Assembly (NCBI GenBank): GCA_030539135.1
Contig: JAUNSQ010000030.1
Span: 1-12,268 of the forward strand
DNA: 12,268 bases
Source: Synergistaceae bacterium
Lineage (GTDB): Bacteria; Synergistota; Synergistia; Synergistales; Synergistaceae
Reading direction: 5' to 3'
The position numbers and the translations under genes are program-made. The notes under the pieces are model-generated. The model did not search any database. It saw only the letters and a list, made by a program, of their open reading frames with translations, and had not been told where the DNA came from. Below are positions 1 through 6,692 of this stretch, piece by piece; the stretch's first letter is position 1, and each line of letters starts with the position of its first letter.

Positions 1-2405
1 AATATGTAGACCTTCCTTCCGACATTACTATGGCTAAATTGTCCTACGACCTCACGATGTGCACAGTCGAAGTCGAGGACGCCGTGAGCCTCGCTGACAG
101 CCTTGGAGGACTTGTCGTTGGGCGCATACTCACGGTCGAGCCGCACCCTGACGCCGACAAACTGCGCATCTGCACGGTCGATGTCGGCGATATGGCCCCT
201 AGCACGATAGTCTGCGGCGGCATAAACCTTGCGCCGGGGCAGCTGACGATAGTCGCGGTCCCCGGGGCGATGGTACGCTGGCACGGCGAGGGCGAACCGG
301 TTGAGATAAAACCGGCGAAACTTCGCGGCGTGATGAGCTACGGGATGATATGCGCGGCCGGGGAGATAGGCCTTGACGACCTGTTCCCGGCGACGCAGCC
401 AGCAGAGATAATGGACATCACGAACTTTGACGTGAAGCCCGGCACGCCCGCGGCGGAAGCGTTGGGACTCAACGATATCATCCTTGAAATAGATAACAAG
501 TCGATGACGAATCGCCCTGACCTCTGGGGACATTACGGCATGGCGAGAGAACTGGCCGCCATATACGGCTGCGCTCTGAAGCCGATCGAGTCCGTGGAGC
601 TTCCCGCTGAAACCGATGGTCTTGCGGTCTCCATCGACGATACCAAACGCTGCTCGCGCTACTCGGGTCTTGTCGTGCGCGGGATAAAGAACGTTCCATC
701 GCCGTACGAGCTGCAGAGCCTTCTGTGGCGCGTCGGCGTCCGCCCAATAAACCTCCCGGTAGACATCACCAACTACGTGATGCTCGCCACGGGACAGCCG
801 ACGCATGGTTTTGACAAGAACCACATCAGCGGCTCGATACATGTCAGGACGGCGCGGGACGGCGAAAAACTTGAACTTCTCGACGGCACGACGCTCGACC
901 TTACGACGGAAGACCTCGTCATCGCTGACGAGAAAGCCCCCGTCGCGCTTGCCGGAATAATGGGCGGCAAACTTGACTCGATACTCCCCGAGACGACGGA
1001 GCTGATACTCGAGGTCGCGAACTTCAACGCGCTCGGCGTGCGCCGCACGGCGCAGCGCTTTGACATCAGGACAGAGGCGTCATCGCGCTACGAGAAGGGC
1101 ATAGACCCACAGCGCGTGGACAGCGCCGTAGCAGTCGCGGTGCGGATGTTCAACAAAGAATTCCCGGGCGCGAAGATAACCGGATATACGGATAACTATC
1201 CCGCGCCGCTCGATACCGCCAAGGTCAGCGTGTCGCTCGACTTCCTCCGCAAGAGGCTTGGCAGCGAACTGTCTGCCGAAGACGTCAAGGCCACGCTCGG
1301 ACGCCTTGGCTTCAAGACAGAGATAAGCGGGGACATGCTCATGGTCGAGGCTCCGTCATGGCGTTCGACTGGCGATATCTCTCTGCCTGACGACATACTT
1401 GAAGAAGTCGCGCGTCTTATGGGATATGAGAATTTTGATTTCATAGCCCCGACAGTGAAGCTGGAGAAGGCGATAAATCAGCGCGCTCCGGAGATAGAAA
1501 GGGCCGTTCGCGAATATCTGGCGTTCCGCTGCGGGATGCAGGAGATATTCACATATCCATGGATAGAGGACAGTTATATCGAAGCGTCAGGTGCGGACAC
1601 GTCGGAAATGCTCGCTCTCAGCACGCCTCCCGCGCCGAACGAGAGCCGCCTGCGTTCAACGCTCATCCCGGGAATGATGAAAGCCGTCTGCGATAACCTT
1701 CGTTACTTTGACAGCTTTATGATATTTGAGCTCACGCAGGTGTTCTTCAACAGGAACTTCCACAGCATCAATGGAACCGCCGAGCTGCTACCGGAGATGA
1801 GCCGCCACCTTGCAGGAGCCTTTGTAGGCTCGGATGCTGGGACGCTGTTCCGCAAGGCGAAGGGCGCGATAGAATTTATGCACAGGGCCGCGCAGATGGA
1901 ACAGCTTTCGTTCGCGCAGACCGCAAAGCCCGAATGGGCCGACGAGAGTGCGTGGATAAACGTTACGCTCGGTGAAGAGACGATTGGTGTGATAGGGCTG
2001 GTCTCTCCGAAGGCCTCGCGCAGCGCGGGGATAAAGAGAAACCTTGCCGTGCTGTTCGAGCTTGACGTTGAAAAGCTTGTCCCGCTCGCGTCGAGGCAGA
2101 ATACATTTACGCACCTCCCGGCGTATCCGCTCGTTGATTTTGACCTCTCGGTCGTTTTCGACGATAATGTTACCTGGGCGGAGATAGAGGCCGTCGTCAA
2201 AAAGACGGAGCTGGTCAAAAAGGTCAGCTTTGTCGACGAGTATCGCGGCGCTCAGGTCGGAGAAGGAAAGAAATCCATCTCGTTCAGGACATGGATCGGT
2301 TCCGACGAGGGCACTTTGACGTCGGATAAGATCGACGCGGTGACGAAACAGGTCATGAAGAAGATAAACAAGAGGTTTGGCGGGGACGTTCGCGGAGCCC
2401 AATAA
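1..2405 (+). CDS. pheT: Phenylalanine--tRNA ligase beta subunit (5' end outside window)
   Basis: Beta subunit of the cytoplasmic alpha2-beta2 phenylalanyl-tRNA synthetase, which charges tRNA-Phe; the beta chain binds tRNA and edits mischarged Tyr-tRNA. The reading frame is open from base 3 and its first codons read YVDLPSDIT ahead of the ATG at 30. This is the usual PheT N-terminal segment, so the ATG at 30 is an internal methionine and the true start lies upstream of the window. About 800 residues are visible, close to full family length. Domains in order: the EMAP-type tRNA-binding OB fold (VVGRILTVEPHPDADKL, about residues 40-150), the B3/B4 editing region (RPDLWGHYGMARELA; later PVDITNYVMLATGQP and GIMGG), B5 (about 405-480, ending LPDDILEEVARLMGY), the core, and the C-terminal anticodon-binding FDX-ACB domain (about 705-800). 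The stop at 2403 is followed 21 bases later by the next gene. pheS is presumably just upstream. The identification is very secure. Confidence 0.97.
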   Translation, partial: YVDLPSDITMAKLSYDLTMCTVEVEDAVSLADSLGGLVVGRILTVEPHPDADKLRICTVDVGDMAPSTIVCGGINLAPGQLTIVAVPGAMVRWHGEGEPVEIKPAKLRGVMSYGMICAAGEIGLDDLFPATQPAEIMDITNFDVKPGTPAAEALGLNDIILEIDNKSMTNRPDLWGHYGMARELAAIYGCALKPIESVELPAETDGLAVSIDDTKRCSRYSGLVVRGIKNVPSPYELQSLLWRVGVRPINLPVDITNYVMLATGQPTHGFDKNHISGSIHVRTARDGEKLELLDGTTLDLTTEDLVIADEKAPVALAGIMGGKLDSILPETTELILEVANFNALGVRRTAQRFDIRTEASSRYEKGIDPQRVDSAVAVAVRMFNKEFPGAKITGYTDNYPAPLDTAKVSVSLDFLRKRLGSELSAEDVKATLGRLGFKTEISGDMLMVEAPSWRSTGDISLPDDILEEVARLMGYENFDFIAPTVKLEKAINQRAPEIERAVREYLAFRCGMQEIFTYPWIEDSYIEASGADTSEMLALSTPPAPNESRLRSTLIPGMMKAVCDNLRYFDSFMIFELTQVFFNRNFHSINGTAELLPEMSRHLAGAFVGSDAGTLFRKAKGAIEFMHRAAQMEQLSFAQTAKPEWADESAWINVTLGEETIGVIGLVSPKASRSAGIKRNLAVLFELDVEKLVPLASRQNTFTHLPAYPLVDFDLSVVFDDNVTWAEIEAVVKKTELVKKVSFVDEYRGAQVGEGKKSISFRTWIGSDEGTLTSDKIDAVTKQVMKKINKRFGGDVRGAQ

Positions 2406-2410
2406 ACATC

Positions 2411-2419
2411 GGAGGGAGG
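2411..2419 (+). promoter_or_regulatory. Strong Shine-Dalgarno for the small coiled-coil gene
   Basis: The sequence GGAGGGAGG lies 7 bases ahead of the ATG at 2427. It is a long match to the anti-Shine-Dalgarno and is the best evidence that this small gene, which has few homology clues, is really translated. Confidence 0.75.
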
Positions 2420-2426
2420 ACTATCC

Positions 2427-2750
2427 ATGATAGAGCAGTTTGAGCAGATCGACAGCGCAATGGGGAAGATAGAAGTCATATTTCAGGCGCTGAAACAAGA
2501 GTTGGAGCGCCTTACAAAAGAAAACAAAGACCTCAAGGGCATCATCGAAGACAGGGATCTTGAGATACTTCAGCTTCAGGAATCCGTCGAGAAGGCGTCC
2601 ACAGAGACGAGTAGCGAGAAGAACGAAGTCTCGAACAGACTCCAGACGTTGCTGGACAGAATGCAGAACATGATTCCTGAAGGCGAGGCCGAACAGCCCG
2701 CCGCAAGCAGAGACAGCAGCGTCGGACAGCAGGAGGACCTGCATTTCTAA
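2427..2750 (+). CDS. Small coiled-coil protein, possible ZapB-like partner of the ZapA-like protein
   Basis: A 107-residue acidic, soluble protein with no signal peptide or membrane segment. Residues about 2-60 form a long amphipathic helix with hydrophobic residues at heptad spacing (I2, F5, I8, M12, I15, I18, L22, L29, L36, L44, I47, L50). A second short helix (about 66-80, VSNRLQTLLDRMQ) and a low-complexity Glu/Ser/Gln-rich tail follow. The start is fixed by a strong Shine-Dalgarno. I do not recognise a named family. Size, coiled-coil character and position immediately ahead of a zapA-like gene suggest a cell-division accessory protein of the ZapB type, but this is inference only. It lies 21 bases after pheT and 28 bases before the zapA-like gene, and is probably co-transcribed with both. 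Confidence 0.8.
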   Translation: MIEQFEQIDSAMGKIEVIFQALKQELERLTKENKDLKGIIEDRDLEILQLQESVEKASTETSSEKNEVSNRLQTLLDRMQNMIPEGEAEQPAASRDSSVGQQEDLHF

Positions 2751-2751
2751 T

Positions 2752-2765
2752 ATCCGCCTGCGGAT
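2752..2765 (+). promoter_or_regulatory. Small inverted repeat next to the zapA-like ribosome binding site
   Basis: ATCCGC-CT-GCGGAT is a perfect 14-base palindrome occupying half of the 28-base gap. In RNA it could form a 5-bp stem with a CCTG loop ending just before the Shine-Dalgarno GGAG (2767-2770) of the next gene. There is no T-tract, so it is not a terminator. It may modulate translation of the zapA-like gene or may be chance. Confidence 0.3.
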
Positions 2766-2778
2766 TGGAGATCGCATC

Positions 2779-3057
2779 ATGGAAGAAACGCCAGAGATCA
2801 GGAAATTAGAAGACGGGAGATACTCCTTTGTCGTGGGGCGTGAGAGATATACGCTCGCTACATCCCTTGACGAGGAGAGCTTCTTCCGTGTCGTTAAAAC
2901 GGCGCAGGAAGCGGTGAAAGATTTTCCTCCTACACTCAAGCAGGAGGACAGGCTCTTCCTCGCTCTTCTGGCGCTGTCAAATAAGATCGATGAAGTGGCA
3001 TGCCGTATAGACGACTTGCTTACGCTGGCCGAAGAGACGGAAAAAGGACTAAATTAG
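2779..3057 (+). CDS. zapA: ZapA-like cell division protein
   Basis: A 92-residue protein with the layout of short bacterial ZapA proteins, which bind FtsZ and help bundle protofilaments at the division ring. The N-terminal part (about residues 8-32, SFVVGRERYTLATSLDEESF) matches the family's beta-hairpin pattern of a G-x-x-Y-x-L core followed by an acidic turn and a helix with VVKTAQEAV. The C-terminal part (about 55-90, RLFLALLALSNKIDEVACRIDDLL) is the expected long dimerisation helix. Length is similar to Bacillus ZapA (about 85 residues). The start has a GGAG 8 bases upstream. Context supports the call, since zapA lies just ahead of cvpA and mutS2 in Bacillus too. Sequence similarity is weak by eye, so ZapA-like is the safe name. 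The stop is separated from the cvpA start by one base, implying translational coupling. Confidence 0.72.
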   Translation: MEETPEIRKLEDGRYSFVVGRERYTLATSLDEESFFRVVKTAQEAVKDFPPTLKQEDRLFLALLALSNKIDEVACRIDDLLTLAEETEKGLN

Positions 3058-3058
3058 C

Positions 3059-3640
3059 ATGGAATTTTTTGCCGGATGGCATGGCCTGGATCTATTCTTT
3101 GTAGCTCTGGGCTGTTTTTTTGTTATTCGCGGATGTTTCCGCGGCTTTGTCGGAGAGGTAGTGACCCTCGCCGGGTTTATATGCTCATTCTATGTCTCGT
3201 TCAAGTTCTCGGGGCAAATAGGCAAGATACTGTCCCACGGCGGAGGGCTCAATCCCTCCGTGGCGCAGTTCCTCGCGATGGCGCTCATCTGGCTGTTTGT
3301 TACCTTGATTGCGGCGGCTGTGAGGCGCATACTTAAAAGCATGCTGGACGCCGCCGACCTCGGCGGGGTCGATAAGTTGCTTGGCCTTTTCTCCGGTCTG
3401 TTCAAAACTTGTATCATGATATACGTTTTTCTTGTCGGCGGACTTCTGCTTTCGCCGGTCGTAAATCCTGTGTGGATGTCGAACAGCGACGTGCTGCGCT
3501 ATGCCGGCAGGCACTGGCCGCAGGTACGCCAGATACTCGTGGATTTTGACGTACTGCCGGAAGCCTCGGAGCTTCCGAACGGCACGCTCGAACAGATACT
3601 GCGTCCTTACAGGACCGGCTCGGGCGGTCCAAAGGATTAA
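3059..3640 (+). CDS. cvpA: CvpA family membrane protein
   Basis: A 193-residue integral inner-membrane protein of the CvpA family. CvpA was named for colicin V production in E. coli; its biochemical role is not settled, with links to envelope stress. Four hydrophobic segments are visible: about residues 9-23 (LDLFFVALGCFFVIR), 30-50, 67-88 (FLAMALIWLFVTLIAAA) and 106-131 (LFKTCIMIYVFLVGGLLL). The family signature is the first segment followed by the G-[FC]-[FR]-RGF-x-G-E turn (RGCFRGFVGEVVTLAG) and the charged stretch after the third helix (ADLGGVDKLLGLFSGLFK). A hydrophilic C-terminal tail (about 135-193) follows. The ATG comes one base after the zapA-like stop, with AAGGA at 3044-3048. Location between a zapA-like gene and mutS2 matches the Bacillus arrangement. 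Confidence 0.9.
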   Translation: MEFFAGWHGLDLFFVALGCFFVIRGCFRGFVGEVVTLAGFICSFYVSFKFSGQIGKILSHGGGLNPSVAQFLAMALIWLFVTLIAAAVRRILKSMLDAADLGGVDKLLGLFSGLFKTCIMIYVFLVGGLLLSPVVNPVWMSNSDVLRYAGRHWPQVRQILVDFDVLPEASELPNGTLEQILRPYRTGSGGPKD

Positions 3641-3653
3641 GCGACAGACCGCC

Positions 3654-6008
3654 ATGTTTGTCGAGCAGGGCGCATTTCAGAGCCTTGAGATCCCCAAAGT
3701 AATATCCCTCATAGCAAAACGCTGCAGGTGCGAACTTGGCGCGATAGCTGCCATGTCCACCGTTCCGGCGGCCGACCTAGCGGAACTGCGCAGCCGACAG
3801 GACCTCTTTTCGTCAGTCGAATCCTTCCGCGAGAAAAAGGGTGAGCTGCCGTGGAACAACGGGATAACGTCGGTCGAACCGTTCTTCGAGGAGGCCGCGG
3901 AGACAGGGCTGCTCACTGGTCTCGAACTTTTGAGGGTCAAGAGTATGCTTGCGCTTGCCGAACGCCTCAAAGAAAGGCTCATAGAGGAACGCGAGGAATA
4001 TCCGATTTTCTCGCTGCTCACGCGCGACATAAGGGATTTCTCTAAAGACTTGGAACTGCTCTTCGTCATTGACGACGACGGAAGGCTGTATGACAGCGCG
4101 TCAGAGAAACTCGCTGATGTGCGCGGAAGGCTGCGCGTGCTTCGCGAGACTATCCGCAAAAAAGGCCACGCGCTGCTCAACGAACCGTCGATAGCTTCTA
4201 TGCTCCAGGAAAGAGTTTTCGCGCTTCGCAACGGAAGGCACGCCTTCCTCGTGAGGCAGGACGCGATGAATTCATTCCCCGGCATAGTCGTAGACCGCTC
4301 CGGCTCTGGCAGCAGCGTATATATGGAGCCTCATTCACTGATAAGGCTCAACAACGATTACAGCTCGGATAAAAGCGTGGAACTCCACGAGGAGCAGAAG
4401 ATACTTCGCGCGCTCACTGAGAAGATGCTGACGCGCAGGAGGGCTATAAATGACGCGGAGCGCGTGCTTGGGAAGATAGACCTCTTCTACGCGCTCTCCG
4501 AGATACAAAAGGCTGACAGGTGGCGTCTGCCGCAGCTGACGCCGAAAAAAATGTTCGACTTTCGAGGTGCGAGGCACCCGCTGATAGGTGAACACGCCGT
4601 TCCGATAGAGATCAAATGCGGAGAAAAATTTAGGATTCTTGTCGTCACCGGCCCTAACACCGGAGGCAAGACCGTGGCGTTGAAAACCGCTGGCGTCTGC
4701 ATCACGCTTGGCTGGCTCGGCTTCCCAATACCGGCCGAGGAGGGCTCGACACTGGGCGATATCGGTGAAGTGTTCGCCGATATCGGAGACGAACAGAGCA
4801 TAGAGCAGAGCCTCTCTACTTTCAGCGCCCATGTGCGCCACGTTACGGAAGTGCTGGGGCAGATAACGGACCGTTCCGTCGTGTTGTTGGACGAGCTGGG
4901 CGCCGGCACAGACCCCGACGAGGGAGCCGCGCTTGGCATCGCGCTGCTTGACTGGCTGCGCGAGAAGAAAGCCCTAGTGCTTGCCACGACGCATCACAAT
5001 CCTATAAAGCGCTTCGCGCTCGTGACCGATTCCATTGAGACGGCCAGCGTTGAGTTCGACACGTCTACGTTGTCGCCGACGTACCGCATACTCATCGGGA
5101 TACCGGGGCGCAGCAACGCGCTGCTGATAGCGGGCAAGCTTGGGATGCCGCATGAGGTCATCAAACGGGCCGAAGAGGCGATAAGCGGCAGGGAGATATC
5201 CATGGAGGACCTTATTGGCGAACTTCACGAGAAGCGCGCCGCCCTTGAAAAGGAGAACAGAGAGGTCGAGACCTCGCGCAAAAAGCTAGAGGCGCTCAAA
5301 TCCGATTACGAAGCAAAGATAAAAGAGATAGAAGAGAAATGCGCCGCGCTTATCGCCAGCGCGGACAAGAAGGCCGTCAGCATAGTGCGCAACGCTGAGG
5401 ACTCGGCGCGGGCGCTCATAAAAAATATGACCGCGGCAGAAGCGGAATCCGCGGCGCGGCGAGAGCTTGAGAAGAAGCGCAGCCACTTCCAGAAAATTGA
5501 GAAGTCCGCCGTGACGCGCGAGGAGAAAAAACTATCGCAGAGCTCGGTCGCCGTGACGAACGATAAGCTCAGCGTGGGGGACACTGTCAGGATAATTGGC
5601 ACAAAGGGCGTTGCGACGGTCATCGAGGTCAGGGGCAAGAAGGCAAGGGTCCAGGCGGGCGCCGCAGAGGTGGAAGTCCCTCTTACGAAGCTGTGTCTGG
5701 CCGCGGCGGAAAAGCCAAAGCAGCTTCCCGACGTGTGTATAAAGGTATCACGTCCGGTCGGGGTCCCAAGCTCTATAATGGTGCGCATGATGACTGTCGA
5801 CGAAGCTATCCCTATGGTGGAGCAATATCTGGATCAGGCGTACAGGGCCGGTTATGACAGCGTCGCCGTCATACATGGCCGAGGCGAGGGCATACTGCGC
5901 CGCGAGGTCCAGGAACTCTGCAAGCGCATCCCATACGTAGCGGAACATAATCTTGGGGGCCCTGGAGAGGGCGGCTACGGGGTAACGATAGTCAAATTCA
6001 AAAGATAG
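3654..6008 (+). CDS. mutS2: Endonuclease MutS2 / ribosome-collision factor
   Basis: A 784-residue MutS2, essentially the length of Bacillus MutS2. The family has been linked to suppression of recombination and, in Bacillus, to rescue of collided ribosomes. The ATG at 3654 (MFVEQGAFQSLEI) was chosen because the frame upstream lies inside cvpA and the family begins this way. No good Shine-Dalgarno is seen, and the start is only 13 bases after the cvpA stop, so translation may be coupled. Visible parts: clamp and lever helices to about 320, Walker A GPNTGGKT (333-340), the SLSTFSAH signature, Walker B LLDELGAGTDPDEG (D413, E414), and the ATTHH switch. A long charged coiled coil follows (about 525-635), then a KOW-like beta region (about 639-680) and a C-terminal Smr domain with HGRGEGILR (H741). 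The Smr LDLR motif is altered to IMVRM at 708-712, so nuclease function is uncertain. Confidence 0.96.
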   Translation: MFVEQGAFQSLEIPKVISLIAKRCRCELGAIAAMSTVPAADLAELRSRQDLFSSVESFREKKGELPWNNGITSVEPFFEEAAETGLLTGLELLRVKSMLALAERLKERLIEEREEYPIFSLLTRDIRDFSKDLELLFVIDDDGRLYDSASEKLADVRGRLRVLRETIRKKGHALLNEPSIASMLQERVFALRNGRHAFLVRQDAMNSFPGIVVDRSGSGSSVYMEPHSLIRLNNDYSSDKSVELHEEQKILRALTEKMLTRRRAINDAERVLGKIDLFYALSEIQKADRWRLPQLTPKKMFDFRGARHPLIGEHAVPIEIKCGEKFRILVVTGPNTGGKTVALKTAGVCITLGWLGFPIPAEEGSTLGDIGEVFADIGDEQSIEQSLSTFSAHVRHVTEVLGQITDRSVVLLDELGAGTDPDEGAALGIALLDWLREKKALVLATTHHNPIKRFALVTDSIETASVEFDTSTLSPTYRILIGIPGRSNALLIAGKLGMPHEVIKRAEEAISGREISMEDLIGELHEKRAALEKENREVETSRKKLEALKSDYEAKIKEIEEKCAALIASADKKAVSIVRNAEDSARALIKNMTAAEAESAARRELEKKRSHFQKIEKSAVTREEKKLSQSSVAVTNDKLSVGDTVRIIGTKGVATVIEVRGKKARVQAGAAEVEVPLTKLCLAAAEKPKQLPDVCIKVSRPVGVPSSIMVRMMTVDEAIPMVEQYLDQAYRAGYDSVAVIHGRGEGILRREVQELCKRIPYVAEHNLGGPGEGGYGVTIVKFKR

Positions 6009-6032
6009 ACATGGCAAAAATCGGCGGATATG

Positions 6033-6061
6033 TTGTCAAATTCCGCTGTGAATGGTATAGA
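6033..6061 (+). promoter_or_regulatory. Predicted sigma-70-type promoter for pgsA
   Basis: A -35 element TTGTCA (6033-6038) and a -10 element TATAGA (6056-6061) are separated by exactly 17 bases, in the 99-base gap between mutS2 and pgsA. This would start transcription about 6068, ahead of the pgsA Shine-Dalgarno at 6096. No terminator is visible after mutS2, so read-through from the upstream operon is also possible. Confidence 0.65.
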
Positions 6062-6095
6062 ATATCAACACGTATCCAATATCGGAGAGTTTAAC

Positions 6096-6102
6096 GGAGG
6101 GG
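6096..6102 (+). promoter_or_regulatory. Shine-Dalgarno that decides the pgsA start
   Basis: GGAGGGG lies 5 bases before the ATG at 6108. An in-frame ATG at 6030 also exists, but it has no Shine-Dalgarno and would overlap the promoter. The 26 extra residues it would add are unlike PgsA. Confidence 0.75.
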
Positions 6103-6107
6103 TGTCC

Positions 6108-6650
6108 ATGTCGGCTTGGAATCTGCCAAATATGCTCAGTTTATCCAGGGTCTTCTTGGTGCCTGTGGTAATGGTATTTTTGACGCTGCGCACCCAGTTT
6201 GGTTCGATTGGCGGAGCCAACGTCGGAGATGTCCTGGCTGGAATCATCTTTATCCTAGCGTCTATCACCGACGCAGCCGACGGCTATATCGCGAGGAAGA
6301 AGAAGCTGGTTACTAACCTCGGCAAATTCATCGATCCGCTGGCCGATAAGATAATGGTGGTGGCCGTGCTGGTCGCGCTCGTCGACCTGCACAGGATACC
6401 GGCATGGATGGTCGTCGTCATAATATCACGCGAGTTTATTGTCACCGGTCTGAGGATGATAGCCGCCTCGGAGGGCATCGTCATCGCCGCGTCAAAGGGC
6501 GGCAAGCTCAAGACGGTGAGCCAGATAATAGGCATAGTGCTTCTGATTTTCAACATTCCCGGAGCGATAGCCGTGATGTGGGCGGCGATGTTCCTCACGA
6601 TATGGTCCGGGGCGGATTACCTTATAAAAGGCGTAGATTTACTGGACTGA
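6108..6650 (+). CDS. pgsA: CDP-diacylglycerol--glycerol-3-phosphate 3-phosphatidyltransferase
   Basis: A 180-residue inner-membrane enzyme that makes phosphatidylglycerophosphate from CDP-diacylglycerol and glycerol-3-phosphate, the committed step to phosphatidylglycerol and cardiolipin. The start NLPNMLSLSR is typical of PgsA. The complete CDP-alcohol phosphotransferase motif D-x2-DG-x2-AR-x8-G-x3-D-x3-D is present with D55, D58, G59, A62, R63, G72, D76 and D80, so the metal and substrate site is intact. Hydrophobic segments lie about residues 15-27, 40-54, 83-98, 101-115 and 135-165, as expected for the multi-pass fold. The length is normal for the family. The close sister phosphatidylserine synthase shares the motif, but the N-terminus and size favour PgsA. 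It has its own predicted promoter and a terminator that overlaps its stop codon. Confidence 0.95.
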   Translation: MSAWNLPNMLSLSRVFLVPVVMVFLTLRTQFGSIGGANVGDVLAGIIFILASITDAADGYIARKKKLVTNLGKFIDPLADKIMVVAVLVALVDLHRIPAWMVVVIISREFIVTGLRMIAASEGIVIAASKGGKLKTVSQIIGIVLLIFNIPGAIAVMWAAMFLTIWSGADYLIKGVDLLD

Positions 6651-6675
6651 GCGGGCTGAGGCCCGCTCCTTTTTT
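6649..6675 (+). terminator. Intrinsic terminator after pgsA
   Basis: A perfect 8-bp GC-rich stem, GAGCGGGC (6649-6656) with GCCCGCTC (6661-6668), has a TGAG loop and is followed after one C by six T residues (6670-6675). The left arm includes the last two bases of the pgsA TGA stop. It lies ahead of the next gene's ribosome binding site at 6681, so it should limit read-through into the hydrolase gene. Confidence 0.85.
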
Positions 6676-6680
6676 GAAAC

Positions 6681-6685
6681 GGAGG
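6681..6685 (+). promoter_or_regulatory. Shine-Dalgarno that supports a TTG start
   Basis: GGAGG lies 7 bases before the TTG at 6693, which supports this non-ATG start for the M20 hydrolase. No ATG near the beginning of the frame is preceded by such a site. Confidence 0.7.
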
Positions 6686-6692
6686 ACTTGTT

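Noticed and set aside
30..32. ATG at 30 as the start of pheT
   Set aside because: The same frame is open back to base 3 and encodes YVDLPSDIT, which is the typical PheT N-terminal segment. The start lies outside the window.
3501..3653. Upstream extension of mutS2 into cvpA
   Set aside because: The extra 51 residues overlap the well-supported cvpA gene in another frame and do not resemble MutS2. ATG 3654 gives the family's normal N-terminus and length.
4758..4784. Inverted repeat GATATCGG / CCGATATC with 11-base spacer inside mutS2
   Set aside because: It arises from two similar conserved peptide stretches (GDIG and ADIG) in the MutS2 ATPase region; protein constraint explains it.
6030..6107. 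Longer pgsA starting at ATG 6030
   Set aside because: It has no Shine-Dalgarno, would overlap the predicted promoter, and adds 26 residues unlike PgsA. GGAGGGG directly precedes ATG 6108.
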